Below, piece after piece: positions 23,601 through 35,700 of a stretch of 64,000 nt of DNA. Below the pieces are notes generated by a model. That model was given only the letters and a program-made list of their open reading frames with translations. It was not told where the DNA came from and did not search any database. Each line of letters begins with the position of its first letter. Position 1 is the first letter of the stretch. The position numbers and the translations under genes are program-made. The stretch is from Atopsyche davidsoni (lineage: Eukaryota > Arthropoda > Insecta > Trichoptera > Hydrobiosidae): contig JAILWY010000001.1 of the NCBI GenBank assembly GCA_022113835.1, forward strand, positions 1,984,001-2,048,000, in the 5' to 3' direction.

Positions 23601-24679
23601 GGTCTTCCACCAGCCCCATTGAGGGGTCCTCCTCACCTGACGTAATCAATACCTAATTGACAGGTTGGCTTTACTTAATTAAAAGGTATTGAGTTCATTT
23701 ATTAGTAAAATTAAACGTTTTTATCTTTAAATTATTATCTAGTTATTTCTTTTAAGTAATCAAAAGCAGAGAAAAAATGAATTGCGCAAATTGTTTCTAA
23801 ATTACTATATAAAACTAATGATTGATTAATTTTTATGTTACTTTTACTGTATCAATGTCACCTTTAGAAGATTGCCTTTTAATATATTTTGATTAATATT
23901 TATTTTAATTATAATCATTTGTAACACTTCACCTGAATTTAAATAAAGTAGAAAATCAATATTTAACGACAAAAAAACCACTCATTTCATTGTAAAAATA
24001 TAAAAAGTTAATTAACCCACAAGTCGTCGTTATAAATACAAAATCACTCTATTCGCTAGGTGGCTATTGACTTTCGTGCCACCCTCTAACCACTTGGATA
24101 AAATATAATGCTTTCTAATTTAAAGTTGAAAAAATATTCGATCCTAGATTGAAAACGCCCACAAGGTGGCTTTATTTATCGGCGACAAAAAGAAAAAAAG
24201 ACATTACTATCTAAAGATGTGATCTTGTTTTAAATTGATTAAACAAACACTCAAGTACGAAAAATCCATTAGTGATGGATTTACTGTACACCGAAAGTAA
24301 ATTAAATAAAAAGGCTTTAAAAATGCGATAAAATATCATCGGCTATATATATTATTTTGAAATTGTATTTAATTCATTGCTTAGTCGTGATTGATTGATT
24401 GCTTAAAACAAAAATATATTTCTGTGTTTAGTAGGTTTTAAACTCAAACTAAATGAGCTGACTGAAAACATAAAAGTATGCAAAGTAAATGCAATTCTTG
24501 AGCTTTACAGCATGCGTGGGAAATTAATATATCATGGGAACCAAAGCGGGGACCTTAAAGTCAAGAAACCAACCAAAACTCATTTTTTAAATAAAAAAAA
24601 AGCACGAAGAAATAATAAATAGTGTTGTGAGATTCTGTGCTGAAAAAAAACCACTTGATTCTATAGGCAGCGGATATAT
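20700..24679. other. No gene recognised; interstitial TTAGG run at 21050-21066
   Basis: Very AT-rich. Three to four tandem copies of the insect telomeric motif (GGTTAGGTTAGGTTAGG) lie at about 21050-21066. A hammerhead-like remnant is at about 22700-22735. No exon recognised. Confidence 0.4.
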
Positions 24680-25408
24680 AACTGAAAACATTCTAGTAGA
24701 TTTTTTCATGAATATAAGCGATTTATTCGTCTCGTGAGCACATATAGTTACCAAAATATTAAAAAAGGCTGCCAGAAATATTAAGTTTTTTAATAATAAT
24801 TACAATGGAGAAAAGCGTACATACGCCTGAAGCCTGAAGTTACTCTTGAATTTGGGTTTATTGATTATGAAATATGCATGTAAAAAATGCTTTTCAAAAA
24901 AGTATTAGAATTTCACTCTGACACACAACTGAAAACATTCTAGTAGATTTTTTCATGAATATAAGCGACTTATTCGTCTCGTGAGCACATATAGTTACCA
25001 AACTATTAAAAAAGGCTGCCAGAAATATTAAGATTTTAATAATAATTACAGTGGGGAAAAACGTACATAAGCCTGGAGCCTGAAGTTACTCTTGAATTTG
25101 GGTTTATTGATTATGAAATATGCATGTAAAAAATGCTTTCAAAAAAGTATTAGAATTTCACTCTGACACACAACTGAAAACATTCTAGTAGATTTTTTCA
25201 TGAATATAAGCGACTTATTCGTCTCGTGAGCACATATAGTTACCAAAATATTAAAAAAGGCTACCAGAAATATTAAGTTTCTAATAATAATTACATTAGG
25301 GAAAAGCGTACATTCACCTGAAGCCTGAAGTTACTCTTGAATTTGTGTTTATCGATTATGAAATATGCATGTAAAAAATGCTTTTCAAAAAAGTATTAGA
25401 ATTTCACT
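24680..25408. repeat. Tandem triplication, unit 245-247 bp
   Basis: Three head-to-tail units start at 24680, 24927 and 25172 with aactgaaaacattctagtag and end in gtattagaatttcactc. They differ by a few substitutions and one-base gaps. No open frame runs through the units. Confidence 0.92.
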
Positions 25409-25764
25409 CGGGTTATTTGTATATTAGTAGTTTTTTTTTTATTTTTCAATAAAGGATTATTCAGTTCGAATATCCCCACTATCGGAGGGGTAGAATTTAT
25501 TTGACATGCTTGTAAGGGGCGGCGGTGGCATTGTGTTGCGCTTAACAGCCCCTCTCGAGTAATTCTCGAGAATTTGTTAAACATGAAAACTCCATTTGAG
25601 TGGTGACTCGAGAATTATCGATTCGCGAGACATGTTTTGGAATATTCGAAGCCTGCTTTGGATTTTATTGAAATTGTTTGTCATTTATCAAAAATACATT
25701 TTTTTAAATAAAAAATTCTGTACAGCATGATTTGTTAAAAAAACATGCGTTAAAATATAGAAAC
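25409..25764. other. No gene recognised
   Basis: A short minus-strand open frame (25396-25584) over a GC-richer patch shows no family resemblance. Confidence 0.3.
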
Positions 25765-25777
25765 ATGATGAATTAAT

Positions 25778-25941
25778 CTTGTTGAGGGACAAGTGTATAT
25801 CCATTTTTATTCTAGGTAACTTTGTATTCTTTGTATTCTAGTTAGTCGAAACCAAGTCTACATGGTCGAAACTAATCATGCAAAAAATATAATAAACTCA
25901 GAATGTAGAAAGAATACAAAGTTACTTTTATCATTATAATA
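25778..25941 (+). mobile_element. Short retroposon family F3 copy c
   Basis: Exact 13-bp target duplication ATGATGAATTAAT (25765-25777 and 25942-25954). Begins CTTGTTGAGGGACAAG and ends tttatcattataata. The hammerhead-like centre is degenerate (ggtcgaaactaatcatgc at about 25864), so only the 3' half of the motif survives. Confidence 0.75.
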
Positions 25942-25954
25942 ATGATGAATTAAT

Positions 25955-28921
25955 ACAATGGCAAAATATAATAAATGATACGATAAAAAAGTAAAAGCTA
26001 ATGGGTAAATAATTTTTAAATAACGTTACGATAATATGTTGCTAAAAAGATTTAATGTTTTTTTTTTATTCAGTATTGTATATTAAAAACCCTTAAGCTT
26101 TGGGAGTTTTTATAAAAACCTTACTTCTTTTAAAACACCTGAGTTAAATAAATTAAATAGTTTTATTTATTCACACACGTTTAGCACATGCATTTCAGAA
26201 GTTTTCTGAAACTCAGGTACATTCACCATAAAAGTGTATTTATAGCTTAATGAGACCACATAGTATTTCTATATGTTATTGTCACAGCAAAATTAACTGT
26301 ATTGATTTGTGTGCCTAAGGTAGCGCCGGGAGATGACAGGTGAGACATTAGCAGGAAAATATATCATTATAATGATAAATATAAGATCAATTAATGTGAA
26401 TGTACAAGCAATCAAAGTTAGGAAATCTTGGCTGTATAACGCCCATGAGTTAATTGGTTGTCAGAAGCGTAACTGTCAACATTTCAGTAGAAATTATATT
26501 CATTTTAATATGATATTATTTATTACATAAATATTAATTCTAATCGATAATTCTTATAAAATGTTTTAACACTTTTTTTCTTCTATTAAACAACTCTTAT
26601 GTAAATGATTTTATCGGGATACACGTATGATTTTTTTTAGAAACCTTGACACCAGTTTGACACTAACTTTACCAGTTTTAAAAAAATATATTCAATATAA
26701 TCTCGCCTCTTTCGTACAAAAAAGCGTTTACTGTTCATGTAGAACATCAACTGTACATTTGTTATTTATTTCGGTTAAATATAAATAAACAAATAGTTAA
26801 TGCCACTTATTTTTTTGTTACTTAAAGATAAAGTCATAAAAATTATATTTAGTGCCCAAGTGGTTTATTCATTTATGTGTCTATTTTTAACAGAAGTGAA
26901 TTTTTAACATTTATTTATATAAATTAAATCAAAGGCTTTTGGAAAACCAGAATGTTTACTTAATATAGGCAACACGTTTCAATAGAACTTGATCAAAGTG
27001 GATTTTAAAAGCACGTAAATTAATAAAATTGGTTTTCTTTACTTTAGAATTTGTGAAGCTATTTACAGCTTTTTTAGGCTTCTGTTGTGTGAAATATTTC
27101 TAAAAGCTCCCGTTGTTGGTGGACTTGTTTTCGCGAATTCTGATTTCTGACAAATAATATTTATTCCACGGAATACGAGGTGAGAAGCCCTCGTAATGAT
27201 ACGTGTCTTGAATATTATTCGGGGATGTACGAGTTATCCCTTTTTAAATAAATTTCTATCCACGTTATGAATAGATTTACATTTGATTAACATGCGTTAC
27301 ATCTAGAAGAGGCTCGCATTTTCAACACGCTGTAGTTATACAATTTAATTACATTTAAACTTTGTTTTCATACATTTTATTTTTGAAAATTTCGAAAAAC
27401 ATTTGTTATAATTTCTGTTTCGCTTTTTTGATTTTGTGGATATAAATATAAATATTAAATCTGAAAATAATGTTCGTAGAAACATTCGACTTTGGATTAT
27501 TTATTATATATCGGTAGCCGTGGTCCAGTTTCCAAAACTTTAGCAGGCCAGTGAGGAGAAAAAAGATAGTTTTAAAAAGTTAAAGAAATGTATGCTGCCT
27601 TGTTGCGAGCGTCTGATGAAACTTTTCCATGAATAAATCTCTATACTGACAGTGAGAAAACCAAAACTTTCCTTAATTTTTAGTTTCTGAGTACAGATAG
27701 ATAAATATTACAGAAAATATTTCTTAGAACTCAGGATAAACTTTTTTGAGTATCAAAATTTGATGAGAGTATTGTCACCTAGACTTTCTACAGGATTCTT
27801 TTGAACTCGAGGTTTTTATGAAAATCTTTTAATATGTTTGGACAAAAAGAATCGGCGCTTTTTTCACAAGTATTCTCTCTTTATTATGAAATATTTGATA
27901 AATTTGCATTTAGTATAAATTTATACTTGTTAAACTGTGAATATGTTAAAACTATAGTGGTATGCGATGGAAAATAAATCTCGAATGTTTTATAGGAGTA
28001 AAGAGAGATTCAATGGTCATACTTATTGGATCTTGTGAAGATGTGTCTCTTTTTGTCCACCGAGGCTGTTATTTGCAAGGAGAAATGAAAAAAAACCAAA
28101 TAATTTGCTGTATATGACAAAAAATATATTTTATATTACACTCATGATAATTTTAATTTAGGAAAATTATGTAAAGATAATGCTCTGAAAGAGCTTTTTT
28201 TTACACCGACAAACATTTTATATAAATACACTTGTGGTTTCAATGTGACCGGCGAGACACAATAAAAGTAATAATTATAAAATAATATAATTTATGTAAC
28301 TTCTGAATTTTAACATTTTTTAGGTATGAAAAACTAAAATAAATCAAGTCAAAAACCTACTTTCTGTAGTAAAAGTAAAGTTTTGATTTATGAAATGGAC
28401 GAAGTTTTTTTAAAATGTCTAATTAGGTAATTGATCAACGCTCCGAGTTATTGGTATACCTTAAAAAAGAGTTGTAAAGCTGTACTTAATATCATGATTA
28501 TGAAAGTAATAACAAAAAATTACTCACCTTACGCAGGTTCTGAAATGCAAACAGCTGTTTTCAAGGCCGCGAAGTTCCAAGATGCTTGCAATACTTATTA
28601 AATTACCGGCAAACAAAATCACTTGAAAAATGTGCTGAAAAAAGTTGTAGCAAACAATCTTTCCAACGAAGATTTAACATTAGTTTTAATATAAAAAAAA
28701 ACGTTTATTTCAAAACACAAAAATATCAAATATGCAATGAAACTGAGAAATGTTTATTAATACTAAAAATCTGCATTTTTCCATTGCAGGCAATGAAAAC
28801 CAAAATGAGAAAGTCTTCTGCATTTTCATTTAAAATGTGTTAAACTTTAATTTATAATCTGCCGAAAAAAGTATATATATATATATATATATCAAGATTG
28901 TGATATAAAAAAAATATATAT
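25955..28921. other. No gene recognised
   Basis: Very AT-rich, with scattered short open frames (26333-26530, 28586-28843) lacking recognisable homology. A short (TA)n run lies near 28874. Confidence 0.4.
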
Positions 28922-29249
28922 TGATTTGAAATGTTTGAGTCAAACAACGAATGATGGTTTCGATCAAAACAGATGTATTTTATTTATGCACAAATAAATT
29001 TAAATGTTTGTTAACACCAAAGTGTAGTTTTATATCGCAACTGTCACGCGGCATTAATGAATTTATTTAAAAAAAATTTTTTGGAATTTAATAAAAAAAA
29101 TTTGAAGTTAAACAGCAATCGATGGTGTCGATCAAAACAGACGTATTTAATTTATATCAAAAAAATTCACAAATAAATTAAAAGGTTTTCTGACTTTTTT
29201 AAACAATACGAAAGTGTTGTTTTGTGACGCAACTGTAGCGCGGCATTAA
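28922..29249 (+). repeat. Direct duplication, two units of about 145 bp
   Basis: Units at 28922-29060 and 29101-29249 share cgatcaaaacaga, cacaaataaatt, and end with gcaactgtcacgcggcatta versus gcaactgtagcgcggcatta. The second unit runs into the GC-rich block. Confidence 0.7.
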
Positions 29250-29505
29250 CGCGGTGCAAGCGAGGTTACACTGGAGGCTCCGTAGCCGAGGGCGGAGGGT
29301 GGAAGGCAGGGGTGGAGCACTGGCTGGAGCATGGCGCGGGCCGGAGCAGCGGGGCTGGCCGCGCGCGTCCGCGGTCTCGGGGCGACTGTGCCGGGCGGCC
29401 CGCGCGCCTGAGCCATCCTCCCCTGCGCTCCGAGGGACCACCGACCACCCACCCCTAACCCCACCCGACCACCCCTGCCGCTTTACGCCACCGATCACCT
29501 ATGCG
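29225..29505. other. CpG-rich GC block, possible promoter or fossil exon
   Basis: About 280 bp of strikingly GC- and CpG-rich sequence sits in very AT-rich surroundings. All frames on both strands stay open, as expected from base composition alone, and none gives a recognisable domain. It could be a CpG-island promoter, a 5' exon or inserted foreign sequence. Confidence 0.4.
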
Positions 29506-30700
29506 GGCTTGGACCCTTGATGGGTCCATTTCCGAGGTTTCGAAAAATCTACCGCACAAAAAAGTGACAAAACTTGCAGGTAAAAATACACCATTTTTTA
29601 TCAGTACGGAGCTGACGCGGAAATCGTGTCATTTCGTTTATTTAATTGTCACCTTTATTTTTTTATATTTTAACAGAATATTAAAAAAAAATTCAAAGAA
29701 ACTCTGAAAAATATCATCGTGGCTTGTGTAGGATTCGTACCTTCATCACCAATCACCCATGGGAGCGAAGACCCTTGATGGGTCCATTTCCTTGGTTTTG
29801 AAAAATCTACTACACAAAAAAGTGACAAAACTTGCAGGTAAAAATACACCTTTTTTATCAGTACGGAGCTGACGCGGAAATCGTGTCATTTTGTTTATTT
29901 AATTGTCATCTTTATTTTTTATATTGAAAGTTGATATTTTAACAGAATATTAAAAAAAAATCAAAGAAACTCTGAAAAATATCATCGTGACTTGTGTAGG
30001 ATTCGAACCTTCATCACCAATCACCCATGGGAGCGAAGACCCTTGATGGGTCCATTTCCTTGGTTTTGAAAAATCTACTACACAAAAAAGTGACAAAACT
30101 TGCAGGTAAAAATACACCTTTTTTATCAGTACGGAGCTGACGCGGAAATCGTGTCATTTTGTTTATTTAATTGTCATCTTTATTTTTTATATTGAAAGTT
30201 GATATTTTAACAGAATATTAAAAAAAAATCAAAGAAACTCTGAAAAATATCATCGTGACTTGTGTAGGATTCGAACCTTCATCACCAATCACCCATGGGA
30301 GCGAAGACCCTTGATGGGTCCATTTCCTAGGTTTTGAAAAATCTACTACACAAAAAAGTGACAAAACTTGCACCATTTTTTTTCAGTACGGAGCTGACAC
30401 GGAAATCGTGTCATTTCGTTTATTTAATTGACACCTTTATTTTTTATGTTGAAAGTTGATATTTTAACAGAATATGAAAAAAAAGTCAAAGAAACTCGGA
30501 AAAATATCATCGTGGCTTGTGTAGGATTCGAGCCTTCATCGCCGATCACCCATGGGGGCTAAGACCCTTGAAGGGTCCATTTCCGAGCTTTTGAAAAATC
30601 TACTGCACAAAAAAGTGACAAAACTTGCACCATTTTTTTTCAGTACGGAGCTGACACGGAAATCGTGTCATTTCGTTTATTTAATTGTCATCTTTATTTT
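29505..30700 (-). repeat. Satellite of five 256-269 bp units derived from a SINE body
   Basis: Units are marked by GACCCTTGATGGGTC at about 29512, 29770, 30038, 30307 and 30563. Each unit contains tgacaaaacttgca, gtacggagctgac and, at its end, aatatcatcgtgacttgtg followed by taggattcgaacc. Read on the minus strand this last part is a tRNA B box (GGTTCGAATCC) followed by the body of the SINE at 31731-32025. The first unit begins at the edge of the GC block. Confidence 0.88.
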
Positions 30701-30783
30701 TTTATACTAAAAGGTGATTTTTTTAACAGAATATTAAATTTAAAAAAAAATTTAACGTTCTTTTTCAAATGACGAAATAACAA

Positions 30784-30948
30784 AACATTACTAATATGAT
30801 TAGGCACATTTTTCCACACATTTAAAATGGTCGTGACTTTTGTAGGATTCGAACTTACATCCCCAAGCTTGCATGGCTGGTGCATTGCAGTTTCTTTGAA
30901 ATCATTTTCAATGTGTGAAAAAATGTGCCTAATCATATTAGTAATGTT
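30784..30948. mobile_element. SINE-related fold-back copy S1
   Basis: A 30-bp perfect inverted repeat starts AACATTACTAATATGATTAG and continues gcacattttt. It encloses a tRNA-like head fragment (gtaggattcgaac, catccccaagcttgcatgg) on the minus strand. It directly follows the satellite. The 3' tail seen in other copies is missing. Confidence 0.75.
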
Positions 30949-31716
30949 ACGTTTAGATACGTCAGTCATAATAATCTGCAAATGCCTAAACTGCAATCGG
31001 GTAAACATATTTATCATATTAAAAGCAAATTTATAAAAAATCGTTTAGCATAAAAAAATATATTATTTAAATAGCGTTGAAATACCTACGTGGAGAAAAT
31101 CTTGAGAAAACACGAGGCTTTCATGTTTGTTTATTTTTAATATAAAAAGTATTTAGATTTATAAGTAAAAACTTTTAAAATTTGAATATTACAGTATGGG
31201 CACACAAAAAATGTCAATAACATTTAAATAATATTTTTACAAAAACCTTTTTAGGGATACAAAATATAATATAAGCTATTGCAAATAAACTAAAATGTTT
31301 TGTTAGAATCCACATTGTTCAGTGTAGACAACCGGATTAAGGTCTCCCTGAGTGGTTCACGGTGTGGCTGATTTTTATACTATATCCATCTCCTAACATG
31401 TTTACAAGGCTGATTGAAAACACAGGGGATTTAATAGCTTTTCCTCTAATCCTTTAAACGGTTTGTATGTTGTGGTGCGGAGGTCGGAAGTTGTTATTAG
31501 ACATTAGAGCTGAACTAATGCGAATTAAGTCGCTTTAAGTTATGTGATTTTTTTTATGAAACCACACATGAAAGAAATAAATAAATTGGGTGCTCAAATT
31601 CTCTATCTACTTTATTAAATTTACAAAATTCAAAATCGTTAAATTAAGATACAATAAAAATACTCTTATTATTTAAATACTACTTTTAGATTAAGGTGGC
31701 TAAAATATATAATAAT
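30949..31716. other. No gene recognised
   Basis: AT-rich. No coding or structural signal seen. Confidence 0.35.
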
Positions 31717-31730
31717 ATAAGTATGTTTTT

Positions 31731-32025
31731 ATCTAATATGAAAAGGCACATTTTTTCACACATTGAAAATGATTTCAAAGACACTCTCAGAAAAATATCA
31801 TCGTGACTTGTGTAGGATTCGAACTATTGTTAGTGCACCAGCCATGTAAGCTTGGGGGTGTAGGTTTGAATCCTACACAAGTCACGGTGATATTTTTCTG
31901 AGAGTGTCTTTGAAATCATTTTCAATGTGTGAAAAAATGTGCCTAATCATATTAGTAAGTAATATAAGCCTGTAAAGGTAATTAAAACGCATTTAATTGA
32001 CGTTCAATCCACAAAATAGACATAT
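31731..32025 (+). mobile_element. Complete SINE copy S2 with inverted-repeat arms
   Basis: Flanks ATAAGTATGTTTTT (31717-31730) and ATAAATATATTTTT (32026-32039) match at 12 of 14 positions. About 92-bp arms with only about four mismatches (left from 31733, right ending 31955) flank a short loop with tRNA-like sequence caccagccatgtaagcttgg. The tail TTGACGTTCAATCCACAAAA then TAGACATA closes the element. Confidence 0.82.
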
Positions 32026-32039
32026 ATAAATATATTTTT

Positions 32040-32634
32040 GAAAATATAAGTTTATGATTAAAAGTTAATACGTAAAACGTCTCAACATTATATTTGTTGA
32101 GTGTATTGAACTTCAATATATAATTATGAACATGAAAATCATTTGCGGTATTCTCTTGCCTTGGGCGTAATAATCAAAGCACAGGTAATCTGAATGTATC
32201 ACTGAGACATGCAGCACATTAATACAGAAATGTACTGCATGTCTGACATTAATAATAACCCTTATCTTATATTATCTACTATACACAATAAAAGTAACAT
32301 TCATGTTATATTTGATATATTAAAGCGGGGTATATCATTTATTCAACAATGTGTTTAACAAATATTGAAAGGTGAAAAAAAAATGCAGATGATTGAATTT
32401 CAGAAATTGTTTACTCAAGCATTTCAATGATATTCTGAATGCAATGTTAATAATTAAAGACTTAAACAAAAGTTTTAAAAAAATTAAGGAATTGGAATAC
32501 AGATATGAATAAAATTATATTTTTTCATGCATTTTAAACCTTTGAAAGTGTCTTATCGATTATCATATTTACAGTTTTACATTGATTTGAGAAAGACAGG
32601 CATTTTATATTTTACAACATCACCCAGAAGACTT
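32040..32634. other. No gene recognised
   Basis: AT-rich, nothing recognised. Confidence 0.35.
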
Positions 32635-32773
<139 letters not shown>

Positions 32774-32775
32774 TT

Positions 32776-35700
32776 AAATCAACCGAGTGTTAATATTAAA
32801 TTTAATTTTACACTTGATCGTGCCTTCAAATATTTTCGCATTATTTTTTCATGAAAGTATTTTGTTTTATTTATTAATATTTTTTAAGAATCGATCGGCC
32901 CCGTGAGTGCGTGTACAGCCAGTCAGATAAGAAGTTATATATTGCTTTAGTAATTTGATATCTGTTTCCTATGACAAGTCTCGAATTTATGCTTTTAGGC
33001 AGAATATTAAATAAAGTAAAAGGATCGTTTTACAAAAACAGTGATTCTCCTTCGACGCATGGGTGTGCAGATTTTTTTCATAAATTTTTCATGTGTGTAA
33101 TGTTTATTCAAAATTATTTATTACGATATCATATTATTTATGTATGATACACGATATATTAACAATTTGTAATAAAAATTCATTTTTGTTTTAAAATATA
33201 TTTATTTTACTTTTTACCAAGATATTGTTAGTTGTGAAAAATCATTAAATTTTATAAAATATATGGATATATCTATCTACGAAACTAAATTCACAAACAA
33301 GTTGAACAATAATTTATTGGACCCTGGGTTTAATTAATTAGTTTTTGACTTCCATGGATACCATGACTGCTAGGACTTAAGCATATTGCGTTTTTGTTCG
33401 ATTAAAAAGTGCGAATAAGAAAGTATTAAGGTAAGTCTTTATAACGTCGAAATTCTTCTCCGTGGAGTAATTTAAACTTTACTGATTAATCTATTGTTAC
33501 CTGATACGGCAGGTGAAACTTTTAATTGTATTATGGAAGCTGCGATTAAATAGATCGCAACTGTAAGCCGAGATCCTTCGATTAACCCTTTGAATATTGG
33601 TCATCAAAGGACGAAATTGGGTTGATTTATATGGAAATAAATTTATACCTTTGAAATATTTTTAAGTAAATTTGATTGCATTTCGCTACAGGCATATCTC
33701 ATGAAACTGTTCAATTATTAATAACTGATTTATTTTATACTTCAATTAAAAATATTTAATCGTGGTTTTTTTTTTTTAATTTTCATTATTTATGTAATTT
33801 GCTTTAAAACGTTGATTGTTAAGTTTGTATTTTATCCACGTTTTAAGATCTCACAGGCTTAGTATCAAATGGTATGTCTAGAAATTTTTTCAATTTTTAT
33901 TAAGTACTGCGTCTTAGTCATTCTGACCACAAAATAAGTCGATTGTGTATTTGCAAATAAAAATTCACATTGAACTCAAATTGAGTTCACTGCTGAAAAG
34001 ACAAAAAAAAACAACTATGATCGGATATTAAAAAAATCGGAAATAATCTTTTCTATCTTCAATACATCACTTTGAAAAATTTTAAGAGAAAATTTTTGCA
34101 GAAGAGAACGATACGATAAAAATGGGCTGTATTGAATACGTATAGTGCCAAATAGCTTAATCTACTAGGAGACTACATAATTCGGTTTATATGTGTGTTG
34201 TTTTCATGTGAGAACCAGTTACCTCAGTGATGTTATGAGCAATTGCTCTTAGTAGATAGACTGGAACTTTAGTTCGTTTTCGTTAGACTACGTAAGAACG
34301 CACTCAATATTTTATGATAGTAGACAATAAACGCAGTTCTTGTTATTGATGTTATTGTTAAACCCTCGTCACATCATCGTCGGAGACACGACCATGAATA
34401 TATGTACGAGCCATCAACGATGATGGGTCAGCCCCGGCTTGATTTTCTGACATAAAAATCTCTCAGGAACGAGCAGGGGAGGCCAACCTTTCTAGACCAT
34501 ATGTCAGATTCAATCAACGCTTTGGTATTAAATTCCCATTTTTCTAGGGCTTAGGATTCAGCATTGTGCCATAAGTGATAATGCATGTTTGTTTGAAAAT
34601 ATGTGGATTAATTATATTATAATTTATATAGTTTAGGGATAGCAAAGATATGTTTTTTTTCCTAACTATTCCAGTGTTTTTTAAATGTAGTTATTTTGTA
34701 GTTGATAGACTAGAATGTGACTCGCAACTCATAAATTGATGATCACCGAGATGAAAGAAACCAGAAGGTCCATTATTCATGGCGGAAGTCTTCAATATAT
34801 TAATCTACAATTTCAACGAAAAATCAAAAGAATACATTAATAATGATGTATTTGATATTTGTTTTGGGAAGAAAAACTTAGTTTGGCGTATTTTTTTGAC
34901 TTTGTGGAAGGGAGAATTCGGCGAAAGGGACAAGTATTAAAACAGGTAACAATAATGGTAATAAATACATAAAGTTTTTAAATTTTTCTTTTGGTGAGGT
35001 ATTATGGTACACTTTTAGGTAATATAAAATTCAAGATTTATTTTCGTTAATAATTTATGGGGTGATTTCACATCCTTCCCCTCTTCCCGTGCAACTTATA
35101 TTTTTATACATAATGGATATTTTAGCTAACTTGAATACAAGGTGTTTCTGAACTCTCAACGTAGTTTTCGAAGGCAGTGATCGAATATGATTGATACGTA
35201 GAAATATATCTATCAATCACAATATTTTTTGAAGTATTTTTTTTCGTATCGAGTTTGAATGCTAAATGATTCACGAGCGATAGATTTTTATTTGAAATTT
35301 AATTTTTTAATGGTATCGCAGAGGCATGATAATTTTATAAATGATTACTACGAAAACTTAAACGTTAAAAAAATATTTGCACTTAAGAAGGACGGGGGAT
35401 TATTAAGGTCACACATTTTGTGTTTTATTTTAACAAGGGATGCCAGTCTTCAGGGTTATACCTTTAAACATTAATTTTTGTTTCATAATATTACTGAAAA
35501 ATATGTTGTGGTTTACATGTTAACTGAAAAACAGCTTTCGTCTTATACATACTAACAAATTCCGTTTACACCATCAGAAGCTCTAGTCTGAAGAAGCTCT
35601 TGAAAAGCGAAATCGTTCATTATCAAAAATATTTGTGATCACCTGATTATTTTGGAGATCGTATTCATCATTTTTTCTTTTGTTGTTTTTCGCATAGCAT

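Noticed and set aside
24660..25410. CRISPR-like array
   Set aside because: Units are 245 bp with no short repeat-spacer pattern; it is a plain tandem triplication in a eukaryotic genome.
29199..29520. Four overlapping open frames on both strands
   Set aside because: High GC lacks stop codons by composition. No domain, start context or splice pattern supports any one of them.
34370..34540. Possible hAT terminus caggggaggccaacctttct at 34474
   Set aside because: No matching opposite end or 8-bp duplication could be found.
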